DNA from: Paenibacillus sp. FSL R5-0490
Lineage (GTDB): Bacteria > Bacillota > Bacilli > Bacillales > Cytobacillaceae
Length of the DNA stretch: 64,000 nucleotides
Direction of reading: 5' to 3'
NCBI RefSeq assembly: GCF_001956215.1
Contig: NZ_MRTQ01000017.1
Span: forward strand, 1 to 64,000
Shown here: piece by piece, positions 8,361-15,715 of the stretch
How the letters are laid out: the number at the start of each line of letters is the position of its first letter
Position numbering within the stretch: the first letter of the stretch is position 1
Notes under the pieces: generated by a model
Databases searched by the model: none
What the model was told of the DNA's origin: nothing
What the model saw: the letters and a program-made list of their open reading frames with translations, nothing else
Position numbers and translations under genes: made by a program

Positions 8361-9236
8361 GTGAACAGAAAGGAAAAGTATAGAAGAATACGTATTAGCA
8401 AAAGGGTTGACCTTTCTAAATACTCTTTGCTGGGTATCTCTATTAGTTCCCTTTTTTTATTTTCACTTTTTATCATGTCATTTGGCACCTATGCATATTT
8501 TAATGCGCAGTATAAAAATGAATTTAATATACGAAACGCTACAAAAGAAGAGCTGGTTCAAATCACCAAGGGACCTGTTGAATATGAGGATAAATGTAAA
8601 GCAAAACAAACGGTAACAGTAAAGAATATTTTTGATTATAAAGTAGTTATTTCCATAGACAATAGTGAGTATATTCTCCAGCCAGGAGAAACTATTACTC
8701 ATACTCAAATTCTTGCTGATGGATGCGGTGAGTTTGGTGATAAGTCTTTCAATATTATTGGCTATGAAAATTACTTTGTTCATCCTGTTCATGTTTATGT
8801 AGAAAAAGAACTGCTTAATCCAAAGCCGCCTTGTCCTCCGCAATCAGACAACGGTCAAGGAAAGCCTAACAATAACGGGGAAGGTAAGCAATGCGGCCAC
8901 ACTGATACTACAGGTGGCACCACTGATACTGAACTCACAGATTCTAATGAATCCGAAAAGGATGACACTCAAGTTGAAAGTGTTCAAAATAACGAAAATC
9001 AACAAGAGTCGGAACAAGGTACAAAGGAAAAGCAGAGCAATGAAAGTATAGATAACTCGAGTGAAAAACCTGTAACAGAAACAGATTCTAAATCCGAGGA
9101 AAAGCAGGTAACAACACAAGGAGAACAAACAGAACCGCAGCAAGAAGAACAGCCGCAGCAGGAAGTGATTCCTGTGAAATCCGAGGAATCTAAAAAACAA
9201 ACTGAAAGCAGTAGCACTGAAGAAAGTGTCTCTTGA
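8361..9236 (+). CDS. TapA-like SipW-dependent matrix protein with acidic tail
   Basis: 291 residues, GTG start. A hydrophobic leader at about residues 23-45 ends in TYAYFNAQYKNEF, the same motif as in the CalY protein upstream, so SipW processing is likely. A short domain with cysteines (EDKCKAKQTVTV and ADGCGEFG) and LQPGETI follows. Residues about 155-291 are low-complexity Glu/Gln/Ser/Thr-rich. TapA of B. subtilis likewise has a SipW leader, a Cys-containing core and a charged disordered tail, so a fibre anchoring or assembly role is plausible. Direct homology was not tested. Confidence 0.65.
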   Translation: MNRKEKYRRIRISKRVDLSKYSLLGISISSLFLFSLFIMSFGTYAYFNAQYKNEFNIRNATKEELVQITKGPVEYEDKCKAKQTVTVKNIFDYKVVISIDNSEYILQPGETITHTQILADGCGEFGDKSFNIIGYENYFVHPVHVYVEKELLNPKPPCPPQSDNGQGKPNNNGEGKQCGHTDTTGGTTDTELTDSNESEKDDTQVESVQNNENQQESEQGTKEKQSNESIDNSSEKPVTETDSKSEEKQVTTQGEQTEPQQEEQPQQEVIPVKSEESKKQTESSSTEESVS

Positions 9237-9264
9237 CCCAATGTGGTTAGGGTTATAGGAGTGA

Positions 9265-10176
9265 GTGAAAATAAAAACTGTTAATTTAATTTTTAAGCTC
9301 CTTTTAATGGTTTCTATAGTTCTTGTTTTCTCTGAAAATAAAGCAATGGGTCAGGAGGATGAAGTCCAAATAGAGGTTAAGCCAGGCAGAGTATTATTTA
9401 ACACTGTCAATATGGCTCCCGGAAGGTCTATTGAAGAAGTGCTAACTATCCAAAATAGAGGAAAGCTTGATTTTGTTTATAACATTAAAGCAATCTTCAA
9501 AGAGGGCAGAAAGTTATTTGATGAGTTGGAGTTAACGATAAAGGATTCAAGGAATCGGCACCTATTTGAAGGGAAATTAGCTGATTTTAATGGTTTTGGA
9601 GAGAGATCACTAAGTTCTGCTTATGAAGAAGAATTAACGTTCTTAATAAATTTCCCTTCACACTTAGGTAATGATTTTCAAGGTGAATCATGTAACTTTG
9701 AGTTAAGTTTTTATGCCAAAGAGAAAGTGATAAGCCCAGACCCAGATCCAGACCCAGACCCAGACCCAGATCCAGATCCAGATCCAGATCCAGACCCAGA
9801 CCCAGATCCAGATCCAGACCCAGATCCAGATCCAGACCCAGATCCAGACCCAGACCCAGACCCAGACCCAGACCCAGACCCAGACCCAGACCCAGATCCA
9901 GATCTAGATCCAGACCCAGACCCAGACCCAGACCCAGAACAAGATTCAGAACCAGGTAAAGATTATGATGAGAATGATGAATCCCCAAATGATAACAAAG
10001 AAATAAAACCACAAAGACCAATTAGCGAAGAGGAGCTGGCAGCAGGTCCGTCAGAAGGACATGTGTTACCTGCTACAGCAACCAATAATTATAATAATTT
10101 ATTTGCGGGCATTATGCTTTTATGTCTTGGGGCTATTGTGCTTCTTTATAGAAAATTTTGGATAGCAAGGAAATGA
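9265..10176 (+). CDS. LPATA-anchored surface protein: TasA-like domain plus Asp-Pro stalk
   Basis: 303 residues, GTG start behind ATAGGAG. A signal peptide (about residues 1-29) is followed by a domain at 30-157 whose NMAPGRSIEEVLTIQNRG mirrors LAPGRSVSDSFSIENTG of the CalY protein. Residues 158-223 are 33 Asp-Pro type dipeptides with one Leu replacement. An acidic linker follows, then a cell-wall sorting signal: LPATA at 268-272, hydrophobic helix, RKFWIARK tail. A class D sortase lies 3 kb upstream. I infer covalent attachment to peptidoglycan and display of a TasA-like module on a stiff stalk, possibly to seed or hold fibres. Confidence 0.85.
   Translation: MKIKTVNLIFKLLLMVSIVLVFSENKAMGQEDEVQIEVKPGRVLFNTVNMAPGRSIEEVLTIQNRGKLDFVYNIKAIFKEGRKLFDELELTIKDSRNRHLFEGKLADFNGFGERSLSSAYEEELTFLINFPSHLGNDFQGESCNFELSFYAKEKVISPDPDPDPDPDPDPDPDPDPDPDPDPDPDPDPDPDPDPDPDPDPDPDPDPDPDPDPDLDPDPDPDPDPEQDSEPGKDYDENDESPNDNKEIKPQRPISEEELAAGPSEGHVLPATATNNYNNLFAGIMLLCLGAIVLLYRKFWIARK
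9736..9933 (+). repeat. 33-unit CCAGAY hexanucleotide repeat
   Basis: In-frame CCAGAC/CCAGAT units encode Pro-Asp, with one CTAGAT unit (Leu-Asp). Any gain or loss of a 6-base unit keeps frame, so stalk length can vary by slippage or recombination. Confidence 0.95.
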
Positions 10177-10213
10177 GCTATCTGAATTAATCTTAATGAT
10201 GAAAAGATAGTTA

Positions 10214-10250
10214 GAGGGCTTGGGGCAATAAATTTTCTTCAAGCCCTTAT
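10214..10250 (+). terminator. Terminator of the matrix operon
   Basis: GGGCTTG...CAAGCCC stem with a 14-base loop, followed by TTATTG. U-tract is weak. Confidence 0.6.
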
Positions 10251-10319
10251 TGATACAAAGATTACTAATATATCTATTAATAAAATCTTTTTATATAGGA
10301 AAGTAAAAGTGGTGATCAC

Positions 10320-10613
10320 ATGAAAAAGCTGCTTTATTATCTTGCCATCTTAAATCTGCTGGACGGATTTCTTACTGCCCTAGGACTCCACTTTAATGTT
10401 ATAGAAGAAAGCAATCCGCTAATGGGTAATCTTTATGACCTGCATCCTTTTTTATTTCTTTCTCTTAAAATAATTCTTTCTTTTGTACTTATCATTTTAT
10501 CAATATTTATCTCCGCAGAATCTAAAGTCAAACTATTAGCAGCCGGAGCTTCAATTATGTATTCAATCGTATGCCTGCTGCACTCTGTTTGGATTTTCTC
10601 ATTAATTGTTTAA
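10320..10613 (+). CDS. Small membrane protein, DUF5658-like
   Basis: 97 residues with three hydrophobic helices. The N-terminal pattern LNLLDGFLTALGL...ESNPLMGNL (Asp in helix 1, Glu-x-NP-L/M after it) matches DUF5658 proteins as I remember them. The function of that family is unknown. ATG with GTGGTGATCAC upstream. It lies between the matrix operon and the riboswitch-sinI unit, without obvious operon partners. Confidence 0.7.
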   Translation: MKKLLYYLAILNLLDGFLTALGLHFNVIEESNPLMGNLYDLHPFLFLSLKIILSFVLIILSIFISAESKVKLLAAGASIMYSIVCLLHSVWIFSLIV

Positions 10614-10676
10614 CAGCATTCATTAAAATCTAATTAGGAAATATATATCAATATAAAATAGTTCAGGCGGTGTCTC

Positions 10677-10928
10677 ATGTATCAAAAAAACTGCACTAAA
10701 TGCCATAACCCATCTTTCAGCAGCACTGAAACCGGAGAGTGGCTTTGCCCGGTTTGCGGAACTGATTTGACGAATGAAACTTTTCTGGATGCGATGACAC
10801 GGGAACCGGCCCATATTATCTATAAGAAAAAGAAAATTTCGCACACCTATTCTCTGCAGGAAATTAATAAGAATTATAGGAAAAGAATCGGCCATTCTTA
10901 CTATTCTAAACAGAGAACACTTAAATAA
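10677..10928 (+). CDS. Small zinc-ribbon protein of unknown function
   Basis: 83 residues. Two CxxC knuckles, CTKCHNPSFSS and CPVCGTDLTNE, 20 residues apart, can form a zinc ribbon. The rest is basic (IYKKKKISH, KRIGHSYYSKQRTLK), suggesting nucleic-acid contact. A ribosome site AGGCGGTGTCTC precedes the ATG. No family recognised. It immediately precedes the c-di-GMP riboswitch-sinI unit. Confidence 0.65.
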   Translation: MYQKNCTKCHNPSFSSTETGEWLCPVCGTDLTNETFLDAMTREPAHIIYKKKKISHTYSLQEINKNYRKRIGHSYYSKQRTLK

Positions 10929-11074
10929 GTGAGGGATTTGAGAGACTTTTGTCGAAAAATAAATTAATTTAATATTAAAATAATTAATTATATTTACAAA
11001 AAAAGACACCATTAGCAATACGCCCATAGTAGAATACATCTATGGAAAATATTTCTTTGAGCCGATAGGCGCAG

Positions 11075-11158
11075 AAAAAGGCAAACTCATTGAAAGATGG
11101 GGACGCAAAGTCGCGGGTCTAAGGTATTGAAAAATACTACGATGGCTGGATTGCCTGG
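11075..11158 (+). ncRNA. c-di-GMP-I (GEMM-I) riboswitch upstream of sinI
   Basis: Aptamer hallmarks in order: P1 GGCAA (11080-11084) pairing with TTGCC (11151-11155); a hairpin CATT-GAAA-GATG with GNRA tetraloop; the invariant GGACGCAAAG; the receptor GCGGGTCTAAGG; and a second hairpin GTATT-GAAA-AATAC followed by GATGGCTGG. It ends 18 bases before the sinI ribosome site. No U-tract follows, only a short hairpin GGAATACG-ata-CGTATCC, so control may be translational. Direction of regulation is unclear. Confidence 0.92.
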
Positions 11159-11185
11159 AATACGATACGTATCCTGGGGGGAAGA

Positions 11186-11335
11186 ATGTTGACAGAGCAA
11201 AATATTAAGGTCGAAGAGATTGATTTAGAGTGGCTGCAGTTAATTATGGAAGCAAGAAACTTAGGCCTGCAAAAGGAAGAAGTTAGAGAGTTTTTACATA
11301 ATAACAGAGCCAAAGAGGTTCTGATCGAAGCTTAA
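11186..11335 (+). CDS. sinI: SinI antirepressor
   Basis: 49 residues, ATG at 11186 after TGGGGGGAAG. The core IDLEWLQLIMEARNLGLQKE followed by EVREFLHNN is the Sin dimerisation helix pair also found in the C-termini of both SinR proteins here (LDSEWMKIVKEAMESGVSKE; LDEEWVTLVKEAIRQGITKE). In B. subtilis SinI binds SinR and releases its operators, switching matrix genes on. No DNA-binding domain is present. It is unusual in lying directly behind a c-di-GMP-I riboswitch, and it converges with sinR instead of forming a sinI-sinR operon. Confidence 0.9.
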   Translation: MLTEQNIKVEEIDLEWLQLIMEARNLGLQKEEVREFLHNNRAKEVLIEA

Positions 11336-11401
11336 ATATCCGATATTGCTAAGTATTTCTGTTAGAGGCATCTCTAAATGGAAATGCTTTTTATTTTTGC
11401 C

Positions 11402-11432
11402 AAAAAAATAAGCCTGTGTATTCAGGCTCATG
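11402..11432 (-). terminator. Terminator of sinR, facing sinI
   Basis: Minus strand AGCCTG-aataca-CAGGCT followed by TATTTTTTT. Only a weak GCAT/ATGC hairpin with T-rich tail (11368-11399) is visible for sinI. Confidence 0.75.
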
Positions 11433-11436
11433 GCTA

Positions 11437-11760
11437 TTATGATTTTTGTCCGCTTTTCCACTTATTAAAATCCAAAAACTCCCTAAATTGCTCCTTGGAA
11501 ACACCAGACTCCATGGCTTCTTTCACAATTTTCATCCATTCGGAATCCAGATCTTCCTTGTTGATCTGCTCATGGATCAAATGGTCCACGGGAACATTCA
11601 GGACACCTGCGATTTTTTCAAGGAATTGAATCGATGGATTGGTCTGCAAATTTCGTTCAAGTGAGCTTAAGTATGATTTTGCCACACCGGCCTGGTCTGC
11701 AAGCTCGGATAAGGACATTTTCTTTTCCTGGCGAAGTTTTTTTACACGATCACCGATCAT
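11437..11760 (-). CDS. sinR: SinR master repressor of biofilm genes
   Basis: 107 residues from the ATG at 11760 (MIGDRVKKLRQEKKMSL). It has the canonical SinR HTH, GVAKSYLSSLERNLQTNPSI, and the Sin domain LDSEWMKIVKEAMESGVSKE ending FREFLDFNKWK. An upstream in-frame GTG adds four residues but is unlikely. SinR represses tasA/eps-type operons by binding GTTCTYT boxes, which are present at the sipW promoter in this window. It faces sinI convergently, so both can be tuned separately. Confidence 0.93.
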   Translation of the reverse strand: MIGDRVKKLRQEKKMSLSELADQAGVAKSYLSSLERNLQTNPSIQFLEKIAGVLNVPVDHLIHEQINKEDLDSEWMKIVKEAMESGVSKEQFREFLDFNKWKSGQKS

Positions 11761-11914
11761 CGTATACCACACACCTTATTTTGTATGTAATAGGATTATA
11801 TCATAATGAGTTCCATATTAAGAACGTTTTGTTCAATATTATTATCATCATACCACAGTGTCAACCGATTTAAATAGCTAGTTATCACAGTTTTTAAAAA
11901 ATATATCTTTTGTC

Positions 11915-11960
11915 GCTCTCAAAAAGTAATGCTCCTCGTCATAAGACGGGAGCATTTTGC
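11915..11960 (-). terminator. Terminator overlapping the mnmH 3' end
   Basis: Minus strand AATGCTCCCGTC-ttat-GACGAGGAGCATT then a T-rich tail. The stop codon lies within the stem region. Confidence 0.75.
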
Positions 11961-12997
11961 TTCTCAATTATTTGAATAACCTGCTGTGCAGCTGCTTCCA
12001 CATCATCTGCATTCACATGGTGGAATTCGCCTTCATAATCATGCTGTTTAAAAGCATAGCGCGGGTCGTAATAGTGTTCTAATAAAAGCTTAATAAATAG
12101 CTCGTAGTTCTCCGTTTGAACTGATTCATCCAGCTGCTCGCGGATTTCGGTATCCTTCAGCCGTTTTTTAATAAACACAAGGCTTTCATCCACTTTCGGC
12201 TTGAACCATCCTTCTTTTTGATATGGTTCCACATAGTCCCTCAGAATACGCTGGACACGGGATTCGATGCTTGCAAACATATCAATGTGGATTGCGTTTT
12301 TTTTAGTATCGAGCAGCTCGTCCGGCTGAACCACCTTGCCAATCCGCTTGCTTTCAGCTTCCATAATAATATAAGGGGAGCCTTTAACCTCAGAAAGGGC
12401 TTGATACAAAAGAGCATCAAATGTTTTCTGTGTGCTGCCTTCCCCCATGCCAAAGGAGCCGAAGATCGATCCGCGGTGTCCTGCCATTTCTTCCAGATCA
12501 AGAACAGGATATCCTTTTTGACTTAACACCTTCAGCACATCTGTTTTCCCGACGCCGGTCATCCCGTGGATCACAACTGCTTTTTCAGGAATCAGGCTTG
12601 CAGTGTTTTCAAGTATATATTGACGGTACGCTCGATACCCTCCAATTAAACGGGGGATTGAAACACCGGCATATGTGATAAATGTAGTAACGGCTTTGCT
12701 GCGCATGCCGCCGCGCCAGCAGTAAATGACAGGCTGGAAGCCATCATTTTTCAGGTCTCTGATTTTCTGCATCATGGACGGAATTTTAGGTGAAACGATT
12801 TCCATCGCTCTCCACTTAGCCGCATCAGAACCTTCTTTCTTATATAATGTTCCGATTTCCGCACGCTCTTCATTAGTGAAAAGAGGCACATTGACAGCAC
12901 CGGGAATGCTGCACTCCTCGAATTCAATTGGAGACCTGACATCGACCGGAACTGCGTTGTCCATCTGGATATATTGTTCGACTGCTATTTCTCTCAT
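11939..12997 (-). CDS. mnmH: tRNA 2-selenouridine synthase
   Basis: 352-residue SelU/MnmH (YbbB). An N-terminal rhodanese domain (residues 1-125) carries the active-site Cys93 in IYCWRGGMRS. It is followed by a P-loop domain with GMTGVGKT at 145-152. The enzyme geranylates and then selenates 2-thiouridine at the tRNA wobble position, using selenophosphate. selD is not in this window. ATG behind TTGGAGG. Repeat R1 copy B lies 19 bases upstream of the start, so it falls in the promoter or leader. Confidence 0.93.
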   Translation of the reverse strand: MREIAVEQYIQMDNAVPVDVRSPIEFEECSIPGAVNVPLFTNEERAEIGTLYKKEGSDAAKWRAMEIVSPKIPSMMQKIRDLKNDGFQPVIYCWRGGMRSKAVTTFITYAGVSIPRLIGGYRAYRQYILENTASLIPEKAVVIHGMTGVGKTDVLKVLSQKGYPVLDLEEMAGHRGSIFGSFGMGEGSTQKTFDALLYQALSEVKGSPYIIMEAESKRIGKVVQPDELLDTKKNAIHIDMFASIESRVQRILRDYVEPYQKEGWFKPKVDESLVFIKKRLKDTEIREQLDESVQTENYELFIKLLLEHYYDPRYAFKQHDYEGEFHHVNADDVEAAAQQVIQIIEKQNAPVL

Positions 12998-13015
12998 TTT
13001 ATTGCCTCCAAAATT

Positions 13016-13185
13016 AAAGTGAAACTCCGATCAGAGGGGGTGTTTTCCGCTGATTGGTTAGTTGAACTAATCGGGCCTTACGGGCAGTTTGGCACCATTA
13101 ATTCACCTTTGAATTTTACTGCAGTTTCTAGTGGGGATCTTACTGCCCGTTAGACTGCGGTATTGCTATATATCGCCCTAAAAGG
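13016..13185 (+). repeat. Structured intergenic repeat, family R1, copy B
   Basis: AAAGTGAAACT, imperfect first hairpin, linker TTAGTTGAACTAATCGGGCC, then ACGGGCAGTT...GGATCTTACTGCCCGTTAGA forming the second hairpin. The first hairpin is decayed compared with copies C and D. It is read toward the gene at 13369 and lies upstream of mnmH. Confidence 0.75.
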
Positions 13186-13368
13186 AACGTTAATTGATTT
13201 GACTCTCTCTATTATACAGGATTTTGAAATTATAGGTGTCTATCACAATCATACTCCTATTTTCAAAAGTTTGTTCTTATAATTTTTTCCAGACTTTGTA
13301 ATATCAGCATATCCATTGGTTTTGCTTTTTAAAAAGAAGGTTAAATAAAAGGCAAAGGTGGTGGAAAT
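13186..13368. other. AT-rich intergenic region before monooxygenase
   Basis: No gene seen. AAAGGTGGTGGAAAT just before 13369 is the ribosome site of the next gene. No convincing promoter was identified by eye. Confidence 0.5.
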
Positions 13369-14670
13369 ATGTCCTTGAATACAGAGGTTGCCATTATAGG
13401 CGGAGGGATTGGCGGTTTGACACTTGGACTGAAGCTGGCCCAAGCCAATCTGGATGTCACAGTTCTGGAAAAGCTGGATGCCCCCTCTTCCGTTTATAAG
13501 GGAGAACTCCTGCAGCCAAAGAGCCTGAAAATCTTTAATCAGCTGGGTGCTTTGGATGAAATCCTTGATAATGGCTTTTCATTTTCCCGGATTGCGTTTG
13601 AGGAAGGGGAAAAAGAGTTTGCCATGGATTACAGCATCCTCCCTGGGAATTATGATTACTCGCTTATGATCGAGCATGAAAGGCTGAAAGGAATCCTTCT
13701 GAATCAGGCGCTTCAATATTCGAACTTTCATTATCTGTCAGGGTCCCTGGCAAAAGGGTATGACAAGGGCCAATTATTGGTTGAGCGGAAGGATGTAAAG
13801 GAGCAGCTGACAGTGAGGGCTGACTTTTTTATAGGTGCTGAAGGAAGAAATTCCATTACCAGAAAAGAAATGAACAGCAAAATTAAAAAGATTGAGTACA
13901 ACCATCAATTTCTAACTGTCACCTTCCCCCGGCCTCAATCATTGGAGGAAGGGAAAATCATCTCTAAGGATGAGCGGTTCCTTGGATTATTTCCGCTGCC
14001 GGATGCGAAAGTGCGATCTGTTTATTTAATTCCTGAGGGCACGTATAAGGAGCATCTCAAAAAAGGAATTCACTATTTCCATAAAAATTATGTAGAGCTT
14101 TTTCCGGAATTGGAAGGGTATGTGACCAGGCTGAAAAACTGGAAGGATATTCAGTTAATGATTCCGACAGCCTTTTATGCAGATAAATATGTGGATGGAA
14201 GACTTGCTATATTGGGCGATGCGGCCCATACGGTCCACCCGATGGCAGGGGAAGGCATGAATATGGCGATTCAGGATGCCGATGTGCTTGGGGAGTTGCT
14301 TGCAGAGATGTATGCGAGCGGAAGAAATTCTCCTGACAGGCTTAAATGGTATGAAAAAGTCCGCAAGCCACGCGCTGAAAACATGATCAGCCTCAGCCAT
14401 TTATCCGCCATAGCCTATTCCTATTCGAACCGGGTTATTACAGGAATACGCCGCAAAGGGCTGAAGCAGATCGAAAGAGATAAAACCCTGCAATATAAGC
14501 AAATGCTGAATGTTTCAGGTCTTGGATATTGGCCGGAGAGCCTTTGGGACCGATTGATTCAGGCAGGAATGCTGCCGGCAAGAAAAACAGAATTATCAGC
14601 TTCGGATAAAAGCCATTATTTTTATACAGAAAAAGAAGACTATCCCTGGAAGAAGGTTGAACAGCCATGA
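13369..14670 (+). CDS. FAD-dependent aromatic-type monooxygenase
   Basis: 433 residues, UbiH/PHBH-like flavoprotein. The N-terminal dinucleotide fold AIIGGGIGGLTLGLKLAQ (about residues 8-25) ends in an acidic VLEKLD. The second FAD motif LAILGDAAHTVHPMAGEGMN lies near 280-300. Such enzymes hydroxylate aromatic, quinone or polyketide rings with NAD(P)H and oxygen. Its stop overlaps the start of the methyltransferase by ATGA, so the two act on one substrate in all likelihood. No quinone or polyketide genes are nearby, so the substrate is unknown. Confidence 0.85.
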   Translation: MSLNTEVAIIGGGIGGLTLGLKLAQANLDVTVLEKLDAPSSVYKGELLQPKSLKIFNQLGALDEILDNGFSFSRIAFEEGEKEFAMDYSILPGNYDYSLMIEHERLKGILLNQALQYSNFHYLSGSLAKGYDKGQLLVERKDVKEQLTVRADFFIGAEGRNSITRKEMNSKIKKIEYNHQFLTVTFPRPQSLEEGKIISKDERFLGLFPLPDAKVRSVYLIPEGTYKEHLKKGIHYFHKNYVELFPELEGYVTRLKNWKDIQLMIPTAFYADKYVDGRLAILGDAAHTVHPMAGEGMNMAIQDADVLGELLAEMYASGRNSPDRLKWYEKVRKPRAENMISLSHLSAIAYSYSNRVITGIRRKGLKQIERDKTLQYKQMLNVSGLGYWPESLWDRLIQAGMLPARKTELSASDKSHYFYTEKEDYPWKKVEQP

Positions 14671-15656
14671 TAAATGAATATGTGAGATTACTAAAAGCAC
14701 GAAATTGGATGAAAAAGAACCAGCCCTTTTTATACAGCTGGCATGCCTATGTTGGATTTGAGCTCGACCTTTTTTCCCAGTTCCGCAGCTGGAGAACGGT
14801 AAAAGAGGTGGCCTCAAGCAGAAATCTACAGGAGGAGCTGCTTTTAAGATGGGTGGAGGTGGGGCTGGCGATCCGCCATTTGAAAAAGAAGGGGAAGGAT
14901 AAAATCAAGACAACATCTAAATTCAGCCTTCCGTCCACGCCGAAAAACCCCCGATCCACAGGAATCATCCTGAAGGAAATGATGGAATTGCATATCCCGA
15001 CTTTACTCTCTTATCCTGAACTGCTCCGTTCCAATACGAAAAATACTTTTGACCATGAAGAACATGGACCAACCGTTGCGAGAACTTCATCACTGCTGGA
15101 ACAGCTTGCCCTGCCGCGGCTTATGAAAACCATTAAGAAAAACAAAATGGAAAGGATCATCGATATTGGCTGCGGGGAAGGCGGCTATTTAAGCAGAATC
15201 AGCCAGAAGTTCCCGCATGCAAAACTGGCGGGAATTGAAATTAATGAAGACGTCGCAGAATCTGCCCGAACCAATTGCAAAGATATTCCCAACATTAATA
15301 TTGTGACAGCAGATGTTCATGAATACTCACCTGATCATCAGGCTGATTTAATTATGGTCAACAACCTGCTGCACTATATCCAGCCGGATGATCGCAAGCA
15401 GCTGCTGTCCCGATTGAAAAGCTGGCTTAGCCGGAAAGGATCCATTACGATTATCACACCCATTCTTCATTCAAAAAAAGGCGAGGAATTTTCAAGTGTG
15501 TTTAACAGCTTCTTTTCTGCCTTTGAAAATCTTTATCCAACCCCGACTGAGGAGAATATCCACCAGCTTGCGAAAGAGCTGAAGCTGAAAGTGAAAACCT
15601 TCAAACCTGTTGTAACAGAAGGCGGGTGGTATTTTATCCAGCTGTCCAACCGATAA
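14667..15656 (+). CDS. SAM-dependent methyltransferase paired with monooxygenase
   Basis: 329 residues. The first about 140 residues are an all-helical/winged N-terminal part. The Rossmann methyltransferase fold begins at IIDIGCGEGGYLSRISQKFP (motif I, about 164-183), followed by AGIEINED and the post-motif VNNLLHYIQ. The layout recalls O-methyltransferases with a dimerisation domain. It overlaps the monooxygenase by four bases, suggesting hydroxylation followed by methylation. Product unknown. Confidence 0.8.
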   Translation: MINEYVRLLKARNWMKKNQPFLYSWHAYVGFELDLFSQFRSWRTVKEVASSRNLQEELLLRWVEVGLAIRHLKKKGKDKIKTTSKFSLPSTPKNPRSTGIILKEMMELHIPTLLSYPELLRSNTKNTFDHEEHGPTVARTSSLLEQLALPRLMKTIKKNKMERIIDIGCGEGGYLSRISQKFPHAKLAGIEINEDVAESARTNCKDIPNINIVTADVHEYSPDHQADLIMVNNLLHYIQPDDRKQLLSRLKSWLSRKGSITIITPILHSKKGEEFSSVFNSFFSAFENLYPTPTEENIHQLAKELKLKVKTFKPVVTEGGWYFIQLSNR

Positions 15657-15715
15657 TTCAAAGCAAGCCCGTTTAATGGTAGAATGGTGTTAACTTGACT
15701 GAAATGGTGATTGAA

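Noticed and set aside
9247-9264. Frameshift joining the TapA-like and LPATA proteins
   Set aside because: Each has its own signal sequence and ribosome site, so they are separate genes.
9736-9933. Tandem repeats considered as a CRISPR array
   Set aside because: Units are 6 bases, contiguous and coding, with no spacers. No cas genes are present in the window.
9587-10021. A 144-codon minus-strand ORF made of Leu-Gly/Leu-Asp repeats
   Set aside because: It is the antisense of the Asp-Pro repeat. The regular hexamer keeps the reverse frame open by construction, and there is no ribosome site.
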